From positions 77,482,414 to 77,546,413 of the forward strand of contig CM038471.1 of NCBI GenBank assembly GCA_021464415.1: a stretch of 64,000 bases of DNA, written 5' to 3'. Under the pieces are notes generated by a model. That model had not been told where the DNA came from. It did no database searches and saw only the letters and a list, made by a program, of their open reading frames with translations. Positions 21,451 through 33,482 of this stretch are shown here, in pieces. The position numbers were made by a program, and so were the translations under genes. The stretch is from Lonicera japonica. Lineage: Eukaryota; Streptophyta; Magnoliopsida; Dipsacales; Caprifoliaceae. Position 1 is the stretch's first letter, and each line of letters opens with the position of its first letter.

Positions 21451-23557
21451 CAATTTCCATTTTGCTCTGTTTTTATGTGCCGGGATGTGTATTTTTCTAA
21501 TATTTTCCTTTGGTTTTTACTACGATGTCGGTTATTGTAATCTATTGAGTAATTCTGCTTCCTTTGCTGCAGTCCTGATTAGGTAGAAGAATTGTATACC
21601 CATTCGTTGAGAAAATAAAATCCAACATCGGGCATTAAGATTACCACATTGAAATCGATGTACCAAAAATTCAAGATAGTTAAAGAAGTTTCAATACTAA
21701 TTATTGACTACATTAGAATTAGTAGTGCTCTAAGAAAGATCAACTTTCAAATATCTGACTCATAATTTGTGACGGACTGGGTATATTACAAGATATTTGT
21801 CCCCGTTGCCAGTTGCCAATTGATTTTTCGTTTGGATATGCTACTACTTTAATTGGATGATGAAGATACTTTCAGCTGATTTCTTCAATACATCTTCCAT
21901 TTTTGCTAATTACTGTATAAAAATCTTGGGGATGTAGGAATCTTGCTGATTGACAGACTTGTGAAATTTTGCAGAATGAAGAAAAGATCCGAGTTAAAAA
22001 GAATGAGCGCATGATTTGAGCTAGTGAAAGGCATCTGGCTTATCATGGTAAAGAATCCGCTCAAATTAGGAATAGTTTGTATGGTCTCCCTCTCCCTGAT
22101 AAAAACTGGTGTCTATTTTGTTTTCGAGGATGTTTTTATCGTATGTCTATCAATAAAGTGAGATATGTTTGTTTAAAGAATGGTTAGAAATTTGCTTGAT
22201 TGTTGTTGTTCTGTTAATCAGAAAACCAACCTGATGGCTAAAGTTCGAGTTTAACTAGTCGCAAGTTAAGTGTAACATTAGTCTCCCTCCCAACATATAA
22301 CAGTTTAGGTTTGCTAGAAAAGGAAAACTTGAAGTGCCTTATTTTGATTTATAAGATTTCATCATCACTTTTTTTTCCCTTATTATCTGATAAAGGAAAG
22401 CCTGCAAAAGCGGGCAGAAGATTTCATGACTTCGCTCGCCTCTGTTATTCCATATTTTATCCAATTGAATCTAACTCGTGATTGAGCTGATGAATTTTAG
22501 TAGAAGAAATGATTTATATAATAAGAAAATTATTTTCACAAAATTTTATTAAAAAATTCAAACTAAAAATAGATATTTTAAAATTTTAATACGTATGTTT
22601 ATTTTTGACTATTAAAATTTTAAATTATTATTTCACCTATGTTCAATTTAAATATTTTAATAAAATTTTGTATAATCGATCAATTTATTATAAATATTGG
22701 CCTTTTGCCCGATGACGAGCAAGGAAGAGAATGTTATTCGTTTGATAATAAGCGAGTAAGATATTTTAATCCTTTACTCACTTGTCATTGAACAAATAAA
22801 AAGTGGAGTAAAACTAAATAAAAAATAATATGCAAATAGCAATTACCAAAAAAAGAGGCTTTAAATATTTGACCAACTTTCTTCGATGTCTCTCAGGCAA
22901 CTATTCTAATATTATGAAATAAATTATTGTTTATTTCTAAGAAAAGAAAATGACTTTCATTAGTTAACTTAAACATCTCAACTCCAACCTATGTTTTTGT
23001 TTTCCATTAAAACCTTTTCATTTAACCAATTTCGTGAAATTCAACTACTTTTTACCTAAGTTATCTACTGCACCCTAATTTTAAAATCATAAGAAGGGAC
23101 AATATCCTCTTAATTTGCAAAAGAGATCGGTCTATGTATAACTCTGTGGGTTTGGTAAACTCACATGGAAAAAATTCTATGCAATTGTTTTATATGAATA
23201 ATTTTTAGAGTAAACTATTCTGATAGTCTTTAAAGTAGGCATTTGTCTCAATTCAACTCTTAAATTTTAAAACAAGTTATTTGGTAGACACGGTTTTTTG
23301 TCTCTCCCGCCATCATACCCATTACCCATCAATCCCTCTTCCTCTCTCTGCAATCAAACAGCCAGTCACCACCACCGTCCTGTGCCGCAGCCACCGCAAT
23401 CGACCCGCAGTAGCAAACCCATATCTTACTCTCTTTTTTTCTTTTAACTGTTAGCACTGTCAAAATGATTCGGACTAGATCTAGTATACTTCATTTATAA
23501 CTTCATCACCGAACTAGATCCATAGAGACACAGAGCCAGCGATAAAATCGCCGCCGC

Positions 23558-23608
23558 GAGGCAGAGGCAGAGGCAGTGGCAGTGGCAGTGGCAGTGGCAG
23601 TGGCAGTG
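23558..23608 (+). repeat. GGCAGT/GGCAGA hexanucleotide repeat
   Basis: About eight head-to-tail hexamers, first GGCAGA then GGCAGT, in the GC-rich patch just inside the left end of the long-TIR element. It could encode Gly-Ser or Gln-type repeats if once coding, but no ORF survives. Confidence 0.85.
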
Positions 23609-24442
23609 GGCAGGGCGGACCTACATGATCCGATCGTACCCCCTCAATTTTTGAAAAATATTCATATATATATATATATATATATTTAAAATATTATATA
23701 TTTGATGTTTATTTTAATAATTTTACATACTTAATTATAAGATAAATACACTAATTTATTTGTCTTAAATTAATAGTACATTTAATTTTTATATTTTTTA
23801 TTGCTGGTCAATTAATTATGCACTAAAATAAAATTTCAATTTCAATTTGGGACATTTTGAAAAAAAAAATATCAAAAGTTGTACCTTAAATAAATTTGAT
23901 TCACACATCAATAATGATTAATTGAAATTTACTTTTAAGTTGTGCTATCGGTATTTTGTGTTTTTCGGTTAAGTGGTATTGTTTTTTATTTACGCCTGTA
24001 GAATACTATTTAATTTTATGCATATGAAACTGTATAAGCATAATTCTTAAAGTAATAATCTAATATTTTTAACAACTGAATCCATTTTGCCATATAACAC
24101 TAGATATTTACAATATTTTATTTTTGTACCTCTTATTAAATTCCTACGTACATTTCTGGTTATGCCGTGGTGATTTTAACGAAGAGAAAACAAAGAGCTT
24201 CACGATAAAAATGGATAGAGAGAGAAAGAGAGGTGATTTGTGAGAAAGATGGGCATGGAGGAAGGAGGATGGAAGAGAGATGACATGACTGTTAAAAATT
24301 GAAAATTGAAATTTTTTGACTCAGCTGATATGTATATACGGCCAACTTAGCTTCTCCTTAACATGTGTCAAACTATTGTATGTCCCTAATATTATTTCTA
24401 TTCTTATGTTTAACTTTACAAATAGGGCGATGATATTAGGAG

Positions 24443-25579
24443 TTGGCTCCTCTAAAGTTACTAAATATATTGTACTGGTGATGTTATGTTTTAATGAACA
24501 ATTCTGATCTTTTCTTTTTTTCTTTTAGTCTTCACCGAGCGGTGTTCAAATCCGGACCAACTTATGCACACTTAAACCTTAATTAATCTTCTTCATTCCG
24601 GGAGATCGCACAAGACAATAAAAAGCATAATTCAAATAGGTTGCTACAAGTGCCAGAATTTGACTCGAAGAATTCTCCGTGGAATCCAAACTTGTGACCT
24701 AGTGACACGTCTGAAATCCACTTAAAAAAAGCCCAATACTATGCTGTATGGCAATATTTACGTTGACTCTATCTATTTGACTCTTCTTTTCCCATATATT
24801 TTTATTTCTATATCAAGTTTCTCTGTAAACATTGAACAAAATCTTTGTTTCTCTCTCTTCTTCTTTTTTTGACAACTGGATTAATCGAAAATCACTTACT
24901 GATTCTAATTGATCAATCCTTTGTAGAGTCATCTCCTTGTGATACCTCTATCATAAACCATGTATATTTAACTACTCCCTGTTTCTTTACCTCGATCCAC
25001 TGACCCCAAATTAATACTTGAGCCTTTTGTTTTGATGTAATAGATACCTAAAAACAATTTTAGGTTTACTTCAAGACGCAAAATTTGCTTCGTCACCTCC
25101 TCAAAACCTGAGATATAATTTAAAAATAATTAAAAGAGAGAGAGAGAGAGAGAGAGAGGAAAATTCATTTTTCCTTGCCATCTAAAAGAAAGGATGACTT
25201 TGTGTTGAAATTTATTAACCAATTCTTGCAAACTAAAGAGGGAAATTGATTGGAAGAATGATCCAGAATTTCCCTCCTTCCTATGTTTTCTTGTATTTTT
25301 TTTTCTTAATTTGTTTAAGTGTTGGCCTTTTAGTTTTGAGATGGCGAATATTTTTGTGCATTTGTTGTGTAAAATCAGCAGCAATTCGCAGTAAAGGGCG
25401 ATAACTTTAATACGGGAGACAGGGTGTTAAAAGGACGTGTGTGCTATACCGCGTAGTTTCAATAAGTTTTTAAGTGGGTTTTTGGTTTGTGTTCATCTGC
25501 GCCATACGTTAAAAATAAAAAACCATGATAATCCCAACGTCACTGATGATGCAGTGAGAGGTAACTTTAGAGGAGCCAA
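24443..25579. mobile_element. TIR element with TTGGCTCCTCTAAAGTTAC ends
   Basis: TTGGCTCCTCTAAAGTTAC at 24443-24461 is matched perfectly by its inverse complement at 25561-25579. Non-coding 1.1 kb with a GA microsatellite (25136-25157). A related TIR bounds the copy in the IDM-like intron (39381-39597). No clear target duplication, so the superfamily is open. Confidence 0.65.
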
Positions 25580-25924
25580 ATCCGATTATATTGCCTTATC
25601 AATTTTTTGGTCACAAACATACTCTAATAAAAGTGGCCGCTATTTACACACCCATATTTACTTGATAACAATCTATGTAATAAAATATATCAAATGTTCT
25701 ATTTGCACACCACTTCAATAAAATTTTAGCCAAAGGCTATTACCTAAAAAATACAATTAACCAAGATAATTAACTTATAATCATATATTCTTATGTAAAT
25801 ATGTACAGAGAGAAACAAAGAGATGAGAAACGCACTACAAAGATCAATTACGATTTTTTTCCTTATATAAGCATTCAATACGTACACAAGAACAGTGTAG
25901 GTGAAATTGACTGTGGCTGTCCGT

Positions 25925-26240
25925 TTGCTGGACATCTAGCGAGTCATCTTGCCTGTAATTTGCTCTTCATTGAGCGTGTAATGAAGGCAATTTTCGCCAA
26001 ACATTTGGCGATAACTGTCTATATTTTTTTATTTAGTAATTTTTTGCTACTCGCTAAACATCCGGCGAGTCCTCTCACCTGTAACTCGCTCATCATTGAG
26101 CATCTAGGAAAGGAAAATTTCGCTAGACATTTAGCGATAGTGATTTATTTTGTTTTTATTCAGTAATTAAATTTGTGATGCTCGCGGAACATCCGGTGAG
26201 TTCCCTTGCCTGTAACTCACTCATCATTGAGCGTCTAGTT
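25925..26240 (+). repeat. Minisatellite, ~128-bp units with hairpin modules
   Basis: Two and a half copies; homologous GAGT/GAG points fall at 25941, 26067 and 26198 (periods 126 and 131). Each unit contains CTCGCTAAACATCCGGCGAG-type and CGCTAGACATTTAGCG-type inverted repeats plus CTGTAACTCGCTCATCATTG. The hairpin stems are preserved although the sequence has diverged between copies. Confidence 0.75.
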
Positions 26241-27060
26241 GGTGCGTGTGCAAAGGAAGGGATTGACTGGGAGAAGGGAGAAATTTGCAGTCTTTCTTTA
26301 CTAGTTTCTTTTTCTTTTCTTTTTAATTGTTTGTACTAGTCTCTGTTGCTCATCGTCTCATTCATTTGTTCATTTTCTTTTTGGCTGCTACACCTGCTCG
26401 TTTTTACAGATTTGCAGGGTATGGCCGCTTCTACCCTATAGCAGTACTATACTAGAACTTCAATTTGAAAGAAATGGTTTGGAGTTTGGGCTTTCAATTA
26501 TTATTAAATTATGAGTTAGTGTGTTTAATTCTTTAATTAGTTTGTGTAATAATGGGAGTGGTGGAATCGATAATTGGAGTGACGAAAAGAAAGTAACTTT
26601 ATGGAGTGATAGTAAGAAATGGTCTAAAACTAAGTAAAAGTGGGTGAATAAATAACAGTTGTCCTAATAAAGTTAAATAGTTTCTTATATTACCATTCCA
26701 AAAATTTGTTATTACCACTCTTTATCATTAAGTTTTTAATCAATTGGCCCATTTAATTCGAGTAGTATCAATCATTATAGATCGAATGAACATTTATGTT
26801 ATCCAATGTTCATTTGAATCATTTTAACCAAAAATTTTACATCCATTCAAATATTATAAACTGCATATTTCCTTCCCATTCAAATATTGATGTTAATTCG
26901 AATTATGATAAACATAGAGATCAACAAAACCCATCTCCACTCCTATAAGCTGCAAATTTATATCCTTACAAGTATATATATAGTCCGTTTCTGGTATGGA
27001 TCGGGCCTTTTTATGACAAAAAAAGAGTGTAAAAAAGACCGGTTTGCACCTAGGATTTTT

Positions 27061-29933
27061 CATATATGAATATAGGCACACTCACAGGAAAATCGATGGA
27101 AATAGTTGACACTATGATCAGGAGGAGGATCAATTTCATGTGCCTTCAAGAAACTAAGTGGGTTGGAGCTAAGGCGAAGGAATTAGACACTTCGGGTTTT
27201 AAGCTTTGGTACACTGGCAAGGTTAAATCGAGAAATGGAGTGGGTATAATTGTCGACAAATGGTGGAAGAAGGACATTGTAGATGTAAAGAGGGTAGGAG
27301 ATAGGATCCTAGCCCTAAAATTCGTAGTGGAGCAGGACACTTTTAATGTGATAAGTGCTTATGCACCTCAAGTCGGGTGTGAAGAACACCTCAAGATAAA
27401 ATTTTGGGAGGACTTAGAAGGCTTGATCCAGGATATACCACTTAGAGAAAAGATTTTCCTAGGAGGGGATCTGAATGGGCACGTAGGGAGCTCTTCTGAA
27501 AACTATAGGGGGGTGCATGGAGGTTATGGCATTGGGGTGGTAAATACCGAGGGAAAATCTATCCTTGATTTCTCGTCTGCTTATGATCTTATGGTTGCCA
27601 ATACATGTTTTAAGAAGCGGGAGGAGCACCTCATCACATACAAGAGTGGGGCAGCATGCTCGCAGATCGATTTCTTCCTCTTTAGGAAAGGAGATCGAAA
27701 GAGTTGTATGGACTGTAAAGTTATACCTGGAGAGAGCTTGACTACCCAACATAGAGTCCTGGTGATGGATATACGAGTTAAGGGGAAAGTGAAGAGAAGG
27801 GGCCAAGGTAAGGTTTCAAGGATTAGATGGTGGCATTTGAAGGGTGAAAAACAAAGGATCTTTCAACACAAGGTGCTGGAGGGAGGGTTTTGGGAGGCAA
27901 ACGGAAGCGCAAATGATATGTGGGACAAGGCGGCCGAGGGGATCAGGAAGATAGCTAAAGAGACGCTGGGTGAATCAAGAGGGTGTGGACCTAGGGAAAA
28001 AGAATCTTGGTGGTGGGATGATAGTGTACAAGATAAAGTTAAGGTAAAAAGGAAATGCTTTAAAGCTTGGTCTCTATGTAAGAATGCGGAAAATTGGGAA
28101 TCTTACAAAGAAGCAAAGAAAGAGACTAAAAAGGCGGTGAGTGAGTCGAGGACTAAAGCTTTTGATGGATTATACCAATCTTTAGGCACCAAAGCTGGGG
28201 AAAAAGCTATTTACCGACTTGCTAAAGGTCGAGAAAGGAAGACAAAAGACTTGGATCAAGTGAGATGCATTAAGGACGAAGAAGGTAATGTCTTGGTTAA
28301 AGAACAAGACATACAAGAGAGATGGAAGAACTATTTTCACAAATTATTTAATGAAGGTTACGAGATTTTAGCATGTGGAGATGAGCTGAACATGCGAGAG
28401 GATGACCAAAATTTCACCTTTTATCGCAGAATTTAAGAAAAGGAAGTGAAAGAAGCATTGAAACGAATGGATAGTGGTAAAGCAGTTGGGCCAGATAGTA
28501 TACCTATTGAGGTTTGGAAGGGTCTAGGTGATAAAGGCATTGGTTGGCTCACAAGGTTTTTCAACAAGATATTGAGGTCAAAGAAGATGCCGGAAGAATG
28601 GAGGAGAAGCACCCTAATCCCGATTTATAAGAATAAAGGGGATATACAAAATTGCGCCAATTACAGGGGGATTAAACTCATGAGTCATACTATGAAGTTA
28701 TGGGAAAGGGTGATTGAGCGGAGACTAAGAAAAGAAACCAGCATTTTAGATAATCAATTTGGTTTTATGCCCGGAAGGTCGACCATGGAAGCAATTTACT
28801 TGTTGCGGCGTTTGATGGAGCAATATCGGAGGGATCAAAAGGACCTACACATGGTTTTCATTGACTTGGAGAAGGCGTACGATAGGGTACCCAGAGAGAT
28901 TTTGTGGAAAGCCCTAGAGAAGAAAGGGGTTAGGATTGCCTATATTCGTGTTATCAAGGACATGTATGAAGGAGCTATGACTAGTGTGAGAACACATAGT
29001 GGGTCCACAGAAGATTTTCCTATAACTATAGGACTACACCAAGGGTCAGCTTTGAGCCCTTATCTGTTTACCTTGGTCTTGGATGTACTCACGGAACACA
29101 TTCAAGAGCCAGCACCGCGATGTATGCTGTTTGCAGATGATATTGTCCTAGTGGGTGAGTCCAGAGAAGAGCTAAATGGGAAGGTGGAAACTTGGAGACA
29201 AAATTTAGAAGCGCATGGCTTTCGTTTAAGCAGAAGTAAGACAGAATACATGGAGTGCAAGTTCAATAAAAAGCGGAGCACTACTAACTTAGAGGTAAAA
29301 GTTGGGGATAATGTCATACCACAAGTCACTCGGTTTAAGTATCTTGGATCCATTATACAAGAAGATGGGGAGATAGAGGGAGATGTAAATCACCGGATTC
29401 AAGCAGGATGGTTGAAATGGAGGAAAGCTTCGGGTGTGTTATGTGATAAAAAGGTACCACTCAAGTTAAAAGGAAAATCTATCGTACCGCGGTTAGACCA
29501 GCAATGTTGTATGGGACTGAGTGTTGGGCAGTCAAAAGCCAACACGAGAATAAACTAAGTGTAGCTGAGATGAGAATGTTGAGATGGATGAGTGGCAAGA
29601 CTAGGAAAGATAAGATCAGGAATGTTACCATCAGAGAGGGAGTTGGGGTGGCACCTATTACAGAAAAGATGGTTGAATCTCGACTTAGATGGTTTGGGCA
29701 TGTATGGAGGAGACCTGCAGATGCCATGGTTAGGAGAGTTGATCATATGGAGGGAAGCCTAGTTGTTAGAGGCAGAGGAAGACCTAGAAAAACTATAGGT
29801 GAAACTATTAAGAAGGATTTAGAGGCGAATGGTTTCACTAGAGATATGATTCACGACAGACCACTATGGCGTCGTTTGATCCATGTAGCCGACCCCACCT
29901 AGTGGGATAAAGGCTTGTTGTTGTTGTTGTTGA
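27061..29933 (+). mobile_element. RTE-clade LINE, nearly complete
   Basis: Non-LTR retrotransposon of the RTE type: single endonuclease-RT ORF, very short 3' region after the stop and a 3' tail of TTG repeats (29915-29932) in place of poly(A), both RTE hallmarks. The coding region begins essentially at the conserved NIGTLTGKSMEIVDT motif, suggesting 5' truncation near 27061. ATATAT occurs on both sides and may be a short target duplication, but it is low complexity. Confidence 0.9.
27066..29902 (+). pseudogene. RTE endonuclease-reverse transcriptase with two lesions
   Basis: Endonuclease domain 27066 to about 27780 (LQETKWVG, GGDLNGHVG, SQIDFFLF, TQHRVLVMDI). Linker, then [75 protein letters not shown] and catalytic FADD at about 29131-29142. 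C-terminal tail [30 protein letters not shown]. Only two breaks: an in-frame TAA at 28434-28436 (reading frame continues unchanged on the far side) and a one-base loss near 29480 shifting the tail into the 29504 frame. Otherwise the protein is continuous, so the insertion is probably young. Confidence 0.93.
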
Positions 29934-30940
29934 TATATATATATATATCCTTATAGGAAAATTGTTATGAATATGAAAATTAATCAAATCAAATATATCC
30001 TTCCAGATATACATATATCCTTCTTCTTTCAACAATCGAGTTCAAATAGATGAGTTTTAATAAGCCTATTAATTTTAACAATGGGCTTTTTTCGAAGAGA
30101 TGGTTTTACAATTATATAAATATATATATTCGAATACATCATTCTGCTTTCAACAAAAACCTTCTCCACTCCTCTTGTCTTACTAAAACCAATAGGCTTT
30201 CTTCATTCTTCCTTCAACAGTGGAGTTTAAAGGGATAAAGATAAGAAAGAGAGAAGAGAGCAGGTAGGTGATGTGTCAAACGGCTTTGGGATATGGAGAT
30301 AAGAGAGGGGGGAAATGGTTTGTTTTATTTTTATAATTAGTGTTAATCCGTTTTATTTTTCTAATTAGTGTTAATTAAGGTTAATCATGTGAAGAATGTT
30401 TCATCTTTTGTTAATAATAAAAAATAAGGTTTTAGGTGATGTTTGTGGAAAAAATGGTGAGCAATATCTTCTTCTTTTTTTTTTTTGAACAAAATGGTGG
30501 GCAATATCATCGCCCTTATAAGTAACATAATGGGTACATATATGAATACACCCTTTTCCATATGGATATCTCTATTTCTTTCTCTCTACATTTTTTTGGT
30601 CGATTTTTTTTTCTCTTTCTATATATGCACACGCCCCTTTCCATGTAGGTTATTTTTATGTTTTACCATTTTAACATTATTAACATCTTTTTAAAATTTA
30701 AATTATTTTTAAAAAGAAGATATTAAATTAAAATTGAGAAAAATTACCTTTAAAAGATGCATATGCCATGGCATATGCTCCATTTTGTTAAGATTTAATG
30801 GTTAATTTGGACAGAAATGTTGAAATAAAACTCGCTAAATAGTTTAAGTGTTTGAATTAAGCGTTTTAAAATTTAGAGCCAAATTAAGATTAGACTTTTA
30901 GTTTATTGGCCATTAGGATAGTTTACTCTAATTTTTATTT

Positions 30941-32314
30941 GGGTGATTTATCTTTTGACCCCTATTTATTTACCCTTATTTAACTTTGGCACACAAAGTT
31001 TGCATTAATTCTCCTTTGACACTCATTTAGAAGGATTTCGTCCGGTCAAAAAGTCAAACCGTTAAGTGCTTTTTTCAATACCAAAAATATCCATGTGGCT
31101 AGGCTTAAATGAAAACGAAGCCATTTTTACAAGCCTATATCTCACTCGATTCACATCCAAATGATGCGATCCATATATGGTTGGAAAGCTCTTGTAACAT
31201 ATATTATAAATACATTAATAATATTCAATAATAAGCACTTTAAATGCCTCGAAATTGCTTCCGAAGTTGATAAAAAAAATCACTTTTTAACAAAAAAAAA
31301 TTTATGAACCAATTTTTACAAGGTCATATTTCACTCGATTTATGTCCACATGATACGTTCCACATATGGTTGGAAAAAGTTCTTGTAACATAGATTATAA
31401 ATACACTAATAATAGTTAATAATAAGCAATTTAAATGCCTCGAAATGGCTGCCAAATTTGATAAAAAAAATCACGTTTTTTTTTTAAAAAGTTTCACGAA
31501 CCCATTTTCACAAGGCTATATCTCACTCGATTTACATCCAAATGATGCGATTCACATATGGTTGAAAATATATTGCAAGATAGATTATAAATATATTAAT
31601 AACATTCAATAATAAGCAATTTAAATACCTCAAAATGGTTAGAGATATGTCCACCTCTTATGTGGGTGGTTAGAGATATGTCCACCTCTTATGTGGGTGG
31701 TTGGAGATGCATATGGTTCGTGTGGTTCATATGGTTGGTGACGCAGAAGGAAGCTAAAGCTGCTCTCTCGGTTCGGCGGTTCAGTTCGGTTGGGAGACTC
31801 TCATGAGGGTGATGCGAAGCAAAGCTTACTTATCAATCTCTTTGGTCAGCGAATTATGTAGTTCATAGTTAGATAGGACAACAGAATTCTATGTCTGACT
31901 CCATGTAATTGTCTTTGATATGAATGATTAGTCAAAAAAAAAAAATACCTCAAAATGGCTGCCAAATTTGATAAAAAAAATTTATCAACTTTGGCAACCA
32001 TTTCGAGGCATTTAAATTGCTTATTATTGAATATTATTAGTGTATTTATAATCTAAGTTGCAAGAGCTTTCCAACCATATGTGGATCGCATCATTTGGAT
32101 GTGAATCGGGTGAGATATGACTTTGTGAAAATTAGGTCATTTTCATTTAAATCTAGCCACATGAGTATTTTTGGTATTGAAAAAAGTACTTAATGGTTTG
32201 ACTTTTTGACCAGATGGAATCCATTCAAATGGGTGTCAAAGGAGAATTAATGTAAATTTTGGGTGCCAAAGTAAAATAAGAATAAATAAATGGTGGTCAA
32301 AAGGTAAATCGGCC
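30941..32314. mobile_element. Mutator-like long-TIR element with 9-bp TSD
   Basis: Left GGGTGATTTATCTTTTGACC (30941), right complement GGCCGATTTACCTTTTGACC (ending 32314). TIR similarity extends about 350 bp. Flanks TTTTTATTT on both sides (30932-30940; 32315-32323). The left arm contains three direct copies of a roughly 180-bp unit (about 31120, 31312, 31500; marker CACTCGATT..CATCCA.ATGATGCG), the right arm one inverted copy (31960-32130). A retroposon is inserted at 31639. Confidence 0.85.
31639..31942 (+). mobile_element. Poly(A) retroposon nested in the long-TIR element
   Basis: Flanked by an exact 16-bp duplication, AAATACCTCAAAATGG (31623-31638 and 31943-31958), and ending in a run of A. 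These are marks of LINE-mediated retroposition. The 304-bp body opens with an exact 31-bp tandem duplication (31639-31669, 31670-31700) and has no long ORF. It may be a SINE, a 5'-truncated LINE or a processed mRNA end; I do not recognise it. Confidence 0.85.
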
Positions 32315-33482
32315 TTTTTATTTCATTGAAAATAGAAATATTAGGTGGAGGTAAACTTTGAATTAAATAAAAAGGAAGATACCTAAAGATAGCAAATTTG
32401 GTATTTATGAAGAAAAATATAAACCGCTCTAAAATTATGTTTGATATGATAACAAATGAAAAGTAATTGAAAAATATTGATTTGAGTAAAAAGTTAAAAA
32501 AAAAAATAAGTTAAAGGATGTGGTGTGATACTCTCAATCTCATGTTTATTTTATGAGTTATTTGTCCTCCATCATTCTTTATTTCCATGTTTTTCTTATC
32601 ATTTTTTTCATCTTACTATCAAGTGTAAATATTGTATTTTGGTTTTTTAAGGATGGTGAATAGTACGATAATAAACAGGCTTTTAATGTGGAAGTATAAA
32701 TATGAATTATTAAACTTATTGTTGCGAAAGTTACAGAGTATATAATGATAAAATAGAAGTAAAGAATATAGTGATTTTTTTTGTTATATATATACAAATT
32801 TGGCCGTGGTCACCGACAAGGATAAATTTATTTTTGTGATAAAAAGATAAAAGGTAATTTTGGTATTTGAAATTTATTTAGTGTTTCAATTAAAGGAGGT
32901 CTAAATACTTCCCTTAATCTTACAAACAAAGAAAATCTCCTTCCCACCCTCATGAATTAAACCCTTGACCTCAAGGTAAGTAGGGGTGGAGTCAAACCCT
33001 TGACTTCAATACAAACAAAGAAAATCCCCCTTTCACCCTCATGAGTCGAACTCTTCATCTCAAGATAGAAGTGAAGTTGTTTCCCACTAGACAAATCCCT
33101 TTTCTCCGGTATTTTAATTAGACTTTATACACCCAAGTTTTTTGATTAGTCTAATAGTTTTGTCATATAATTTGGTGTACCAATCATTACTATGCAACTT
33201 TTGCAAAATGAATTTAATGTTTCACATTTATATTATTCCACTTAAAAACTTGTTTATTATCATGATATTAGCTATGTCTAAAAACAAAATGCAACTCTTA
33301 GAGTGGGTTTAATGACATATTTGTCATGAAAACAAAATTTCATATTTTCTATATTTCATATATGTTGTGCGGGTATATACGTTTACATTAAATAAATTTT
33401 CACAATACGAGTTGGTTAATTAAGCCAAATTTTATTTTTCACATCATGTAAGGTTTCGGCCATTGTTTATATGACCTCTAAG
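32315..33482. other. Intergenic DNA with duplicated tRNA-like segment
   Basis: AT-rich. Two similar segments, around 32922-32995 and 33003-33080, share ACAAACAAAGAAAATC and CACCCTCATGA; on the complement each contains a B-box-like GAGTTCGACTC or AAGGGTTTAATTC, suggesting a duplicated SINE head. Otherwise nothing supported. Confidence 0.4.

Larger units (their letters stand above)
20939..23198. other. NF-YC 3' region and intergenic DNA
   Basis: Contains the 3' UTR, two small Stowaway-type MITEs (21026-21209 and 21254-21450), and possible UTR exons starting after CTGCAG at 21572 and TTGCAG at 21975. From about 22500 onward it is AT-rich with nothing recognisable until the long-TIR element at 23208. 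Confidence 0.4.
23208..30928. mobile_element. 7.7-kb long-TIR (Mutator-like) element with perfect 9-bp TSD
   Basis: Left end GAGTAAACTATTCTGATAG at 23208; right end, on the complement from 30928, GAGTAAACTATCCTAATGG. Similarity continues inward (for example CTCTTAAATTTTAAAAC versus CTCTAAATTTTAAAAC), so the TIR is at least 75 bp. Flanks repeat TAATTTTTA exactly (23199-23207 and 30929-30937). The interior holds an exon-like GC-rich leader (23270-23640), a hexamer repeat, a hAT-like end at 23610, a smaller TIR element (24443-25579), a minisatellite and an RTE LINE. No MURA transposase is visible. Pairing of these two ends is inferred from TIR plus TSD; AT-rich TSDs can arise by chance. Confidence 0.6.
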
